22,104 bases of DNA from Pseudomonadota bacterium (lineage in GTDB: Bacteria; Pseudomonadota; Gammaproteobacteria; Burkholderiales; Rhodocyclaceae), in contig JAEWVQ010000071.1 of assembly GCA_023459095.1 (NCBI GenBank), forward strand, positions 1 to 22,104, read 5' to 3'. The notes below the pieces were generated by a model that was given only the letters and a program-made list of their open reading frames with translations, searched no databases and had not been told where the DNA came from. A program made the position numbers and the translations under genes. Positions 5,537 to 13,183 of this stretch are shown piece by piece (the stretch's first letter is position 1; every line of letters begins with the position of its first letter).

Positions 5537-7441
5537 ATGAAATCGCCCACCTTCCTGCCGCCCGCCCTGAAGACGCTCGCCGCCCTCACCGCGGCTGGCC
5601 TCGCCCTCGGCGCACCGAGCGCCGGCGCAGCCACCAGCCCCCCGCAGACCGCGGTGACCTGGGAGGACATCCTCAACGACGACAAGACCCCCGGCGACGT
5701 GCTGAGCTACGGCCTCGGGGTCAAGGCCCAGCGCTACAGCCCGCTCAAGCAGATCGATACGCGCAGCGTGGCGCAGTTGGTGCCGGCCTGGTCGTTCTCG
5801 TTCGGCGGCGAGAAGCAGCGCGGCCAGGAAGCGCAGGCCCTGGTGCGCGACGGCGTGATCTACGTCTCCGCCTCGTATTCGCGCTTCTTCGCCATCGACG
5901 CGCGCACCGGCAAACGCCTGTGGGCCTACGAGCACCGTCTGCCCGACGACATCCGGCCGTGCTGCGACGTGGTCAATCGCGGCGGCGCGATCTACGGCGA
6001 CAAGGTTTTCTTCGGCACCCTCGACGCGGCGATCGTCGCCCTCGACCGCAAGACCGGCAAGGTGGTGTGGCGCGAGAAGTTCGGCGACCACAAGGTCGGC
6101 TACACCATGACCGGTGCCCCCACCATCGTGAAGGACAAGCACAGCGGGCGCATGCTGCTGATCCACGGCTCCTCGGGCGACGAGTTCGGCGTCGTCGGCT
6201 GGCTGTTTGCGCGCGACCCTGACACCGGCAAGGAGGTGTGGGCACGGCCGCTGGTCGAAGGCCACATGGGCCGTCTCGACGGCAAGGACAGCACCCCCAC
6301 CGGCGACCCCAAGGCGCCGTCGTGGCCGAACGACCCCGCCTCGCCCACCGGCAAGGTCGAAGCCTGGAGCCATGGCGGCGGCGCCCCGTGGCAGAGCGCC
6401 TCGTTCGACGTCGATAACAACACGGTGGTGATCGGCGCCGGCAACCCGGCACCGTGGAACACCTGGAAGCGCACCGCCAAGGGCGACGATCCGCGCAACT
6501 GGGACAGCCTGTTTACTTCCGGCCAGGCCTACGTCGACGCCAGCACCGGCGAACTGAAGGGCTTCTACCAGCACACCCCGAACGACGCCTGGGACTTCTC
6601 CGGCAACAACTCGGTGGTGCTGTTCGAATACAAGGATGCGCAGTCCGGCAAGACCGTGAAGGCCTCCGCCCACGCCGACCGCAACGGCTTCTTCTTCGTC
6701 ACCGACCGCGAGAAGCTGGCGACCGGCGCCGGCTACCCGAACAAGCCGACTTCGCTGATCGGCGCCTGGCCGTTCGTCGACGGCATCACCTGGGCGAAGG
6801 GTTTCGATGTCGCAACCGGCAAGCCGATCGAGAACGACAATCGTCCGCCGGAGCCGAAGGAGGGCGAGGACAAGGGCGCCTCGGTGTTCGTCTCGCCGCC
6901 CTTCCTCGGCGGCACCAACTGGAACCCGATGGCGTACAGCCCGGACACCGGCCTGTTCTACATTCCGGCCAACCACTGGGCGATGGATTACTGGACCGAG
7001 CACCTGACCTACAAGGCCGGCTCCGCCTACCTCGGCCAGGGCTTCCGCATCAAGCGTCTGTTCGACGACCACGTCGGCATCCTGCGCGCCATCGACCCCA
7101 AGACCGGCAAGATCGCCTGGGAGCACAAGGAGCAGTTCCCGCTGTGGGCCGGCACCCTGACCACCGCCGGCGGGCTGGTGTTTACCGGCACCTCGGACGG
7201 CTACGTGAAGGCCTTCGACGCGAACAACGGCAAGGAACTGTGGAAGTTCCAGACCGGTTCCGGCGTGGTCTCGGTGCCGATTACCTGGGAAATGGACGGC
7301 GAGCAGTACATCGGCATCCAGTCGGGGTACGGCGGTGCGGTGCCGCTGTGGGGCGGCGACATGGCCGAGCTGACCCGGCAAGTCACCCAGGGCGGCTCGA
7401 TGTGGGTGTTCAAGCTGCCGAAGCAGGTCGCCCAACGCTGA
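5537..7441 (+). CDS. exaA: PQQ-dependent ethanol dehydrogenase, calcium type
   Basis: A 634-residue periplasmic quinoprotein alcohol dehydrogenase (type I, no C-terminal haem domain). The signal peptide covers about residues 1-32, with a hydrophobic core and a Ser-Ala-Gly-Ala cleavage region. The mature part has the eight-bladed propeller with tryptophan-docking repeats such as 'DRKTGKVVW' and 'DANNGKELWKF'. The vicinal disulfide that lies against PQQ is C142-C143 ('RPCCDVV'). Metal and active-site residues are Glu216 ('SGDEFG'), Asn303 ('GAGNPAPWN') and the catalytic base Asp353 ('AWDFSG'). Residue 355, two after the base, is Ser; lanthanide enzymes (XoxF, PedH) have Asp there, so calcium dependence is predicted. 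It oxidises ethanol and similar primary alcohols and hands electrons to the PedF-like cytochromes. GGAG lies 11 bases before the ATG. It is the first gene of a seven-gene forward series. Confidence 0.95.
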   Translation: MKSPTFLPPALKTLAALTAAGLALGAPSAGAATSPPQTAVTWEDILNDDKTPGDVLSYGLGVKAQRYSPLKQIDTRSVAQLVPAWSFSFGGEKQRGQEAQALVRDGVIYVSASYSRFFAIDARTGKRLWAYEHRLPDDIRPCCDVVNRGGAIYGDKVFFGTLDAAIVALDRKTGKVVWREKFGDHKVGYTMTGAPTIVKDKHSGRMLLIHGSSGDEFGVVGWLFARDPDTGKEVWARPLVEGHMGRLDGKDSTPTGDPKAPSWPNDPASPTGKVEAWSHGGGAPWQSASFDVDNNTVVIGAGNPAPWNTWKRTAKGDDPRNWDSLFTSGQAYVDASTGELKGFYQHTPNDAWDFSGNNSVVLFEYKDAQSGKTVKASAHADRNGFFFVTDREKLATGAGYPNKPTSLIGAWPFVDGITWAKGFDVATGKPIENDNRPPEPKEGEDKGASVFVSPPFLGGTNWNPMAYSPDTGLFYIPANHWAMDYWTEHLTYKAGSAYLGQGFRIKRLFDDHVGILRAIDPKTGKIAWEHKEQFPLWAGTLTTAGGLVFTGTSDGYVKAFDANNGKELWKFQTGSGVVSVPITWEMDGEQYIGIQSGYGGAVPLWGGDMAELTRQVTQGGSMWVFKLPKQVAQR

Positions 7442-7465
7442 CCGCACACGCGGGTGCACGCCACA

Positions 7466-7490
7466 CCGGGGCCGCCGCGCGCGGCCCCGG
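7466..7490 (+). other. Strong stem-loop after exaA inside the operon
   Basis: CCGGGGCCG (7466-7474), a 7-base loop, and CGGCCCCGG (7482-7490) form a 9-bp all-GC perfect stem in the 74-base gap between exaA and the pentapeptide gene. There is no T-run. It is suited to protect the exaA mRNA 3' end or to lower downstream expression relative to exaA, which would normally be very abundant. Confidence 0.6.
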
Positions 7491-7515
7491 CCCTGCCTCT
7501 CCGCCGGAGCCTCCC

Positions 7516-8106
7516 ATGTCTGCCTTACCGCGCCTGTTTCGCCTCGCCGCGCTGGTCCTCGCCGTGCTCCCGGGCAGCGCCGCCCTCGCCGCGCCGCCCG
7601 CAGTCGAGCCACTCGTCATCGACGGCTGCGGCATCTGGCCGCACGCGCGCTGCCGCGGCGCCGACCTGCGCCATGCCGACCTGTCGGGCAAGAATCTCGC
7701 CGGCGCCGATCTGCGCGGCGCGCAACTGGCCCGTGCCGACCTGCGCGGCGCCAATCTGGCCGGCGCCCTTCTCGACGACGCCGACCTCAGCGGCGCCCGC
7801 CTCAACAAGGTCAACGCCCCCGCGGCATCGTTCCGCAATGCCCGGCTGATCGGCGCCGATCTCGAGTTCGCCCGCATCATGCGCGCCGACTTCAGCGGCG
7901 CCGACCTCACCGCGGCCAATCTCGAAGCCGCCCGTGCCCAGTTCGCCTGGTTCGCCGACGCCCGCCTGACCAATGCCAATCTGCAGGAAGCCAAGTTCGT
8001 CACGGTGAACTTCAGGAACGCCGACCTCGAAGGCAGCCTGCGCCGCTTCACCATTTTTCCCGACAGCACCTTCGACGGCTGCCGGGGCTGCCCGACCGAC
8101 TGGTGA
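7516..8106 (+). CDS. Exported pentapeptide-repeat protein
   Basis: A 196-residue protein with a clear signal peptide (basic start, hydrophobic core about 10-23, Ala-Leu-Ala-Ala end near 25). Residues about 47-172 consist of tandem A(D/N)Lxx pentapeptide repeats ('GADLRHADLSG', 'GADLRGAQLARADLRGANL' and so on), which fold as a right-handed quadrilateral beta-helix. The mature part has four cysteines, two before the helix (C38, C46) and a C189-x-x-C192 pair at the very C-terminus. This suggests disulfides capping the ends or a redox or metal site. GGAG precedes the ATG at 7516. I recall pentapeptide-repeat genes near alcohol dehydrogenase clusters of pseudomonads, but no function is known to me. 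The position between the dehydrogenase and its cytochrome suggests a structural or assembly role in the periplasm. Confidence 0.88.
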   Translation: MSALPRLFRLAALVLAVLPGSAALAAPPAVEPLVIDGCGIWPHARCRGADLRHADLSGKNLAGADLRGAQLARADLRGANLAGALLDDADLSGARLNKVNAPAASFRNARLIGADLEFARIMRADFSGADLTAANLEAARAQFAWFADARLTNANLQEAKFVTVNFRNADLEGSLRRFTIFPDSTFDGCRGCPTDW

Positions 8107-8116
8107 GGAGACCGCC

Positions 8117-8608
8117 GTGCCCATTCCGCCCCACCCCCTGCTGCGTGCGGCCTTCGCCGTACTCCTCTCACTCGCCGCACTCGCCCTCTTCACCAACGCA
8201 GGCCCGGCGCGCGCCGCCGAAGCGGCAAGCCCGCCCACGGTCGACACCAGCACCCTGCCCGCGCTTGGCGAAACCTGGCACGCCTCCAACCCCTACCGCG
8301 GCGATCCGGCGGCGATCGCGATCGGACGCAGCGCCTACAACCAGGCCTGTGCGCGCTGCCACGGCATCGACGCCGAGCACCAGGGCAACGCGGCCGACCT
8401 GCGCCGCGTCGACGCCTATTGCCGGCGCATTGCCGACGCCGCGCTGCGCCACGCCTGCATGCTCGACAACGACGCCTTCTTCAAGGACTCGGTGCTGCAC
8501 GGCAAGCGCCGCGTCGGCGTCGAGCACATGCCGCCGTGGGCCGGCGTGCTGTCCCAGGAACTGGTCTGGGCGATCCAGGCCTTCGTCGAATCCCGCGCTC
8601 CCCGCTGA
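8117..8608 (+). CDS. PedF-like cytochrome c with two additional cysteines
   Basis: A 163-residue periplasmic cytochrome c. The start is the GTG at 8117 with AGGAG 7 bases upstream, 10 bases after the pentapeptide gene. The signal peptide runs to about residue 34 (Ala-Arg-Ala-Ala). The haem site is C78-A-R-C81-H82, and Met138 in 'EHMPPWAG' is the probable axial ligand. It shares 'VDTSxLxALGxxW..NPYR' and 'IGRSAYNQ.CARCHGI' with the cytochrome at 1213-1668, so the two are paralogues. Unlike that protein it has an insertion between haem site and Met ligand holding C102 and C114 ('DAYCRR' and 'RHACML'), which could form a disulfide. It may be the four-cysteine cytochrome type linked to methanol-type quinoproteins; I am unsure of the family name. 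It is the operon-encoded candidate acceptor for ExaA. Confidence 0.87.
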   Translation: MPIPPHPLLRAAFAVLLSLAALALFTNAGPARAAEAASPPTVDTSTLPALGETWHASNPYRGDPAAIAIGRSAYNQACARCHGIDAEHQGNAADLRRVDAYCRRIADAALRHACMLDNDAFFKDSVLHGKRRVGVEHMPPWAGVLSQELVWAIQAFVESRAPR

Positions 8609-8615
8609 CGCCGCG

Positions 8616-9425
8616 ATGATCCCGATCCACGCCCGCCTCATCCTCCCGGCCCTGGTCGCGGTGCTGCTGTGCGCGCCGCAGGCGAGCGCCCACGCCCAGC
8701 CCGGCGCGACCGCGGCCGACGATCCGCTCGCCTCGCCGCGCTGGCCCGAACTGCGTCGCGTCTGGTTTGGCGACGCGCCGCTGCGCTTCGACCCTCGCAT
8801 CCGGGTGCGGGCACCGGCGATTGCCGAAGACCCGCTCAAGGTTCCGGTGCACGTCGACGCGCGCGCGCTGCACGCCGAACTCGGCGTCGCGGTCACCGAC
8901 ATCCTGATCCTCGCCGACTTCAACCCCATCGTCCGTGCCCTGCACTACGCCCCCGGCGCAGCCGTGCCCGCGCTCGGCTTCGCGCTCAAGCTGCAGCAGT
9001 CGAGCCCGGTGCGCGCCGCGGTACGCACCGCCGACGGGGTCTGGCATGTGGGCGGCACCCAGGTCACCACCACCGGCGGCGGCTGCACCCTGCCCTCGGC
9101 GGGGTCGGGCGCCGCCGCCTGGCAGCAGCGCCTGAACCACGCCGAGGCGCGTGCCTGGCCACGTGCGGACGGCGGCGAACGGCTCAAACTGCATATCGTG
9201 CATCCGATGGACACCGGCCTCGCTGCCGGGATTCCAGCCTTCCATGTGGAGGAGATCGCGCTGTTCGCCGACGACGGCGCCGAGGCCATCGCCACCCTGC
9301 AGCCGTTCGAACCGGTGACGGAGAACCCGCTGTTTACGCTTGACCTTCCCCCCGGCCTCGCCGTGCGCCGCATCGCCGGCCGCGACAACAACGGCAACCG
9401 CATCGCCGCGGAGGTGGGACGATGA
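8616..9425 (+). CDS. Quinoprotein dehydrogenase-associated SoxYZ-like carrier
   Basis: A 269-residue periplasmic protein with a signal peptide (residues 1-26, Ala-Ser-Ala). It looks like a fusion of SoxY-like (about 45-165) and SoxZ-like (about 172-266) domains. The SoxY-type carrier cysteine is Cys157 in a Gly-Gly-Gly-Cys motif ('TTTGGGCTLP'), here internal instead of at the C-terminus as in sulfur-oxidising SoxY. The SoxZ-like part has 'HIVHPMDTGL'. Fused SoxYZ-like proteins of this kind are found with PQQ dehydrogenases and a partner metallohydrolase, and have been named a quinoprotein relay system. The substrate carried on the cysteine is unknown. The gene begins 7 bases after the cytochrome gene, and its stop overlaps the start of the next gene (ATGA), so translational coupling with the hydrolase is likely. 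Confidence 0.85.
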   Translation: MIPIHARLILPALVAVLLCAPQASAHAQPGATAADDPLASPRWPELRRVWFGDAPLRFDPRIRVRAPAIAEDPLKVPVHVDARALHAELGVAVTDILILADFNPIVRALHYAPGAAVPALGFALKLQQSSPVRAAVRTADGVWHVGGTQVTTTGGGCTLPSAGSGAAAWQQRLNHAEARAWPRADGGERLKLHIVHPMDTGLAAGIPAFHVEEIALFADDGAEAIATLQPFEPVTENPLFTLDLPPGLAVRRIAGRDNNGNRIAAEVGR

Positions 9426-10465
9426 GGCACCGCCTGCCCGCCACGCTCCTCGGCCTTGCCTGCTGCGCGCTTCCCCCTGCCTCTGCGCCAGCAGCGGCCC
9501 AAACCACCGCCGCCACGGCCACCACGGCCAACGCTCCGCGCTACGACTACGGCCTCGCCGCGCAACGCCTCGCCGACGGCGTCTATGCGCTGATCGGGCG
9601 CGACGAGGACTTCACCCCGCGCAACGGCGGCAACATCGTCAATACCGGCTTCATCGTCGGCAGCGAGGGCGTGGTCGTGATCGACACCGGACCGTCGCGC
9701 CGCTACGGCGAACAGCTGCGCGCGGCAATCGCCCGCATCACCCCGCTGCCGGTCGTCCTCGTCATCAACACCCACGCCCACCCCGACCACTTCCTCGGCA
9801 ACCAGGCCTTCCCTGCCGCCACGCTCGCCGCCCTGCCCGCCACACGCGCGGCGATCGTCGCCAGCGGCGAGGCCCTCGCCGACAACCTGTACCGCCTCAC
9901 CGGCGACTGGATGCGCGGCACCAACGCGGTCGCGCCTGGGCGCACGCTCCAGCCCGGCCCCCTGCAAGCCGGCGGACGCGCGCTCGAATTGCTCGCCTTC
10001 GAGGGCCACAGCGCCGCCGACCTCGCCGTGCTCGACCGCGCCAGCGGCGTACTGTTTGCCGGCGACCTGCTGTTCCACGAGCGCGCGCCGACCACGCCCG
10101 ACGCCGACTTCGCGCGCTGGCTGGCCGCCCTGTCGCAATTGCAGGCGCGGTCCGGGGTGCGCCTCGTCGTCCCCGGCCACGGCCCGGTGAGCGCCACCGC
10201 CGAGCGGCCGCTGGTCCAGACCCGGGCCTGGCTGAACGGGCTGCGGCAGCACCTGAACGACGCCGCAGAACGGGGCCTGGACATCAACGACGTGCTCGAC
10301 ACCCCCCTGCCGCCGGCCTTGGCCGCGCTGCCCGAAGCCGGCAACGAATACCGCCGCGCGGTGCTGCGGCACTTCGCCGACGCAGAGCGTGCGGCACTTG
10401 CTGCGCGGGTGCCGGCACACGACGGCACCCGCCCCGCTATCCCCACACCGCCGGTCAGCGAGTAA
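9422..10465 (+). CDS. Quinoprotein relay zinc metallohydrolase (metallo-beta-lactamase fold)
   Basis: A 347-residue exported protein (signal peptide about 1-27, Ala-Ala-Ala-Gln) of the metallo-beta-lactamase fold. The full set of metal ligands is visible: H118-x-H120-x-D122-H123 ('NTHAHPDHFLGN'), H196 ('FEGHSAADL'), D215 ('FAGDLLF') and H253 ('PGHGPVS'). A two-zinc hydrolase is therefore expected to be active. It overlaps the SoxYZ-like gene by 4 bases, the usual pairing for this relay. By analogy with glyoxalase II and SoxB-type logic it may release a group bound to the carrier cysteine, but the substrate is not known. Residues about 260-347 are a helical extension without features I recognise. 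Confidence 0.87.
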   Translation: MRHRLPATLLGLACCALPPASAPAAAQTTAATATTANAPRYDYGLAAQRLADGVYALIGRDEDFTPRNGGNIVNTGFIVGSEGVVVIDTGPSRRYGEQLRAAIARITPLPVVLVINTHAHPDHFLGNQAFPAATLAALPATRAAIVASGEALADNLYRLTGDWMRGTNAVAPGRTLQPGPLQAGGRALELLAFEGHSAADLAVLDRASGVLFAGDLLFHERAPTTPDADFARWLAALSQLQARSGVRLVVPGHGPVSATAERPLVQTRAWLNGLRQHLNDAAERGLDINDVLDTPLPPALAALPEAGNEYRRAVLRHFADAERAALAARVPAHDGTRPAIPTPPVSE

Positions 10466-10498
10466 GCTGCCCGTCCCCACCGCGCCGCCATCGACATC

Positions 10499-12592
10499 AT
10501 GACTATCCCCGCCGCCCACCGCGCCGCCTCGCTCCCCTTCTCCCTGCTCGCGCTCGGCGCGTTCGCCGCCACCGCGGCAAGCGCCGCGCCGGTGCTCGAG
10601 CCGGTGGTGATCACCGGCAGCCGGGTCGAAAGCGCGAGCTTCGACCTGCCCTACTCGATCGATGCGGTGGCGGTGAACCCGGACGGGCGCCCGGACCTGC
10701 GCATCAACGCCTCCGAAGTGCTCGGCGGCGTGCCCGGCGTGGTCGTGCAGAACCGTCAGAACTACGCCCAGGACCTGCAGATTTCGGTGCGCGGCTTCGG
10801 CGCGCGCGCCGCCTTCGGCGTGCGCGGCGTCAAGCTCATCGCCGACGGCATCCCCGCGAGCACCCCGGATGGCCAGGGCCAGGTCGCGACCTTCAACCTC
10901 GACACCGCCGAGCGCATCGAGGTCCTGCGCGGGCCCTATGCCACCCTCTACGGCAACCATGCCGGCGGTGTGATCCAGCTGTTCTCGCGCGACGGCAAGG
11001 GCGCGCCCCGCCTGCGCGCGAGCGTGCTCGGCGGCGCACACGGTACGCTCAAGTACGGGCTGGGCGCCGAGGGCGAACGTGGCGGAATCGGCTACGTGGT
11101 CGATGCCTCGCACTTCGAGACCGACGGCAGCCGCGACCACAGCAGCGCGCGGCGCGACCAGGGCTTTGCCAAGCTCACCCTCGCGCCCGACGCCGACAGC
11201 CGCCTGACCCTGATCGCCAGCGCGCTGCACCAGCCCGACACCGAGGACCCGCTCGGCCTCACCTGGAACACCTGGAAGCACGACCCGGGCGCGGTCGAGG
11301 CCGTGGCCCTGCAATACGACACGCGCAAACGCATCGACCACGTGCAGGGCGGCGCCACCTACGAGCGCCGCTTCGGCAGCGACCGCCTCCAGCTCGTGGC
11401 CTACGGCGGGCAGCGCGGCGTGATCCAGTACCAGTCGATCCCGCGCGCGGTGCAACTGGCGAGCGCCACCCATGCCGGGGGGGTGATCGACTTCGCGCGC
11501 AGCTTCCAGGGCGTGGGCGCGCGCTGGATCGCCGAGCGCGCGCTGGGCAGCGGACGCCTCACCGTCACCGCCGGGGTGGACTACGACCGCGCCGAGGACG
11601 ACCGTCAGGGCTACGAGAATTTCGTCGGCACCACGCTGGGGGTGAAAGGCGCGCTGCGGCGCGACGAAAGCGACACCGTCACCAGCCTCGACCCCTACGT
11701 GCAGGCGATCTGGCGCCAGGGCGACTGGGACTGGTCGCTGGGCGTGCGCCACAGCCGGGTGAAGTTCAGCGTGGAGGACCACTACGTCACCAGCGCCAAC
11801 GCCGACGACAGCGGCTCGGTGCGCTACCGCAAGACCACCCCGGCGTTCGGCCTGCTGTGGCGGGGGAGCCCGCTGCTCAACCTCTACGCGAGCGCGGGCG
11901 CCGGCTTCGAGACGCCGACCCTCAACGAGCTGTCGTACTCGGCGAACGGCGGCTTCAACTTCGGCCTCAAACCGGCGCGCAGCCGCCAGACCGAGATCGG
12001 CGTGAAGGCCTTCGTCGGCGAGCGCACCCGCGTGAACGCCGCGCTGTTCCACATCGAGACCGAGGACGAGATCGTCGTCGCCGGCGCCGCCGGCGGCCGC
12101 ACCCACTACACCAATGCCGGGCGCACCCTGCGCCAGGGCCTGGAACTCGCCATCGAAACCGAACCCCATCCGCAGCTCTCGGCCCGCGCCGCCCTCACCG
12201 CGCTGCAGGCGAAGTACGACAAGGCGTTCAACAATGTGCCCTCCGGCAAGCGCCTGCCCGGGATTCCGGCGCTGTCGGCCTACCTCGCGCTGGACTGGAC
12301 GCCGACCGCCGGCCTCACCGCGACCGCGGAAGGGATCTACCGCAGCAAGGTGGAGGTGAACGATCTCAACAGCGCGCCCGCGGCGCCCGCCCACGCCCTG
12401 CTCAACCTGCGCCTCACCGCCGAGCAGCACGCCGGCGACTGGACCTTCGCCCAGGTCCTGCGCCTGGACAACGTCTTCGACCGCGCACACGTCGCCGCGG
12501 TGATCGTCGGCGACGGCAACGGCCGCCATTACGAACCCGGGCCCGGGCGCAGCCTGTACGGCGGCGTGCAACTGAGCCACCGCTTCCGCTGA
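10499..12592 (+). CDS. pqqU: TonB-dependent outer-membrane receptor, YncD/PqqU type (probable PQQ importer)
   Basis: A 697-residue receptor with a signal peptide (about 1-30), a TonB-box-like 'EPVVITGSR' near residue 35, a plug domain (about 45-155; 'VRGFGARAAFGVRG', 'IEVLRGPYATLYGNHAGGVI') and a 22-stranded barrel ending in 'GGVQLSHRFR'. Several segments match what I remember of E. coli YncD, now called PqqU and shown to import PQQ: 'VQNRQNYAQDLQISVRGFG', 'YQSIPRA', 'FETPTLNELSY', 'DEIVV' and 'NGRHYEPGPGR'. Its place 33 bases after the quinoprotein relay genes, in an operon for a PQQ enzyme, supports PQQ as substrate. Cobalamin or siderophore uptake is less likely. I see no good Shine-Dalgarno before the ATG at 10499. 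The stop codon overlaps the start of the following lipoprotein gene by one base. Confidence 0.87.
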   Translation: MTIPAAHRAASLPFSLLALGAFAATAASAAPVLEPVVITGSRVESASFDLPYSIDAVAVNPDGRPDLRINASEVLGGVPGVVVQNRQNYAQDLQISVRGFGARAAFGVRGVKLIADGIPASTPDGQGQVATFNLDTAERIEVLRGPYATLYGNHAGGVIQLFSRDGKGAPRLRASVLGGAHGTLKYGLGAEGERGGIGYVVDASHFETDGSRDHSSARRDQGFAKLTLAPDADSRLTLIASALHQPDTEDPLGLTWNTWKHDPGAVEAVALQYDTRKRIDHVQGGATYERRFGSDRLQLVAYGGQRGVIQYQSIPRAVQLASATHAGGVIDFARSFQGVGARWIAERALGSGRLTVTAGVDYDRAEDDRQGYENFVGTTLGVKGALRRDESDTVTSLDPYVQAIWRQGDWDWSLGVRHSRVKFSVEDHYVTSANADDSGSVRYRKTTPAFGLLWRGSPLLNLYASAGAGFETPTLNELSYSANGGFNFGLKPARSRQTEIGVKAFVGERTRVNAALFHIETEDEIVVAGAAGGRTHYTNAGRTLRQGLELAIETEPHPQLSARAALTALQAKYDKAFNNVPSGKRLPGIPALSAYLALDWTPTAGLTATAEGIYRSKVEVNDLNSAPAAPAHALLNLRLTAEQHAGDWTFAQVLRLDNVFDRAHVAAVIVGDGNGRHYEPGPGRSLYGGVQLSHRFR

Positions 12593-13155
12593 TGAAGGCG
12601 GCGAGCATCGCCCGCGGCCAATCGCGCCCCCGGCACGACGCGGCGACGAAGCGCCGCACCCCGCGGCTCGATCGACGTGGGACCACTCTGCGCCACACCG
12701 CGCGCGCGGGACTGCTCGCCCTGCTGTGCTGCGGCACGCTCGCCGCCTGCCGCAGCACGCCGCCGCAGCCCACCGCCGACCTCGTCGTGATCGACGTCCT
12801 GGCGCCCCATGCCACGCTACGCCGGGCGCTGCACGAGGCGATCGCCAACGCCGGCCTGAGCGCCCCCGAAGTCAGCCATTTCGGCGCCATGCTCGCACGC
12901 ACCGCGGCCGACCTCGGCCACCCCGCGGATCTGTACGCCGAGGCCGAGATCTTCAGCTTCTGCAGCGCCGCGGTAGCGGCGCGGGTGGCGGCCACGGCCC
13001 GCGAAGGGATCGCCCTTTGCCCGCTGTCGATTGCGCTCTACAGCCTGCCGGACACCCCGCGGCGCAGCCGTCTCGCCTACCGCCCCTCGCCCGATGCCGG
13101 CGCCAATGCCCTCCTCGAGCGGCTGGCCGCCGATGCGGCGGGCAGCATCGACTGA
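12592..13155 (+). CDS. DUF302-like lipoprotein
   Basis: A 187-residue protein. An arginine-rich n-region (about 35 residues, long for a signal), a hydrophobic stretch (about 39-49) and a lipobox Leu-Ala-Ala-Cys53 point to a lipoprotein. The rest resembles the DUF302 fold: 'LRRALHEAIANAGL' for the first helix, then 'AEIFSFCSAAVAARV' with the FC motif and 'GIALCPLSIALYSLP', the typical end of DUF302 domains. The function of DUF302 is not known to me. The start ATG overlaps the stop of the receptor gene (TGATG), so the two are translationally coupled and it should work with the receptor or in the same periplasmic pathway. It is the last gene of the forward run; only 28 bases separate it from the convergent efflux gene, and I see no clear terminator there. 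Confidence 0.72.
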   Translation: MKAASIARGQSRPRHDAATKRRTPRLDRRGTTLRHTARAGLLALLCCGTLAACRSTPPQPTADLVVIDVLAPHATLRRALHEAIANAGLSAPEVSHFGAMLARTAADLGHPADLYAEAEIFSFCSAAVAARVAATAREGIALCPLSIALYSLPDTPRRSRLAYRPSPDAGANALLERLAADAAGSID

Positions 13156-13183
13156 GCAACCTCCGCCAGCGCCGAGCAACGCA

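Noticed and set aside
4931..7612. Minus-strand open frame of about 890 codons opposite exaA
   Set aside because: It is an antisense shadow of exaA and of the GAF-PAS gene and also runs through the exaA promoter.
8945..12580. Open minus-strand frame of about 1200 codons opposite the receptor gene
   Set aside because: It is an antisense shadow of high-GC coding DNA: the composition is Arg/Gly/Ala/Val-rich without any domain, and the plus strand encodes a well-conserved receptor over the same bases.
9340..12591. Long plus-strand open frame upstream of the DUF302-like lipoprotein
   Set aside because: Only its last 188 codons (from 12592) look like protein; the rest is an out-of-frame reading of the metallohydrolase and receptor genes.
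10499..12592. Cobalamin or siderophore receptor
   Set aside because: No riboswitch, Fur-like site or related transport genes are seen nearby, and the diagnostic segments match the YncD/PqqU type better.
13156..13183. Terminator between the lipoprotein and RND pump genes
   Set aside because: The 28-base gap holds only weak, imperfect pairing and no T-run.
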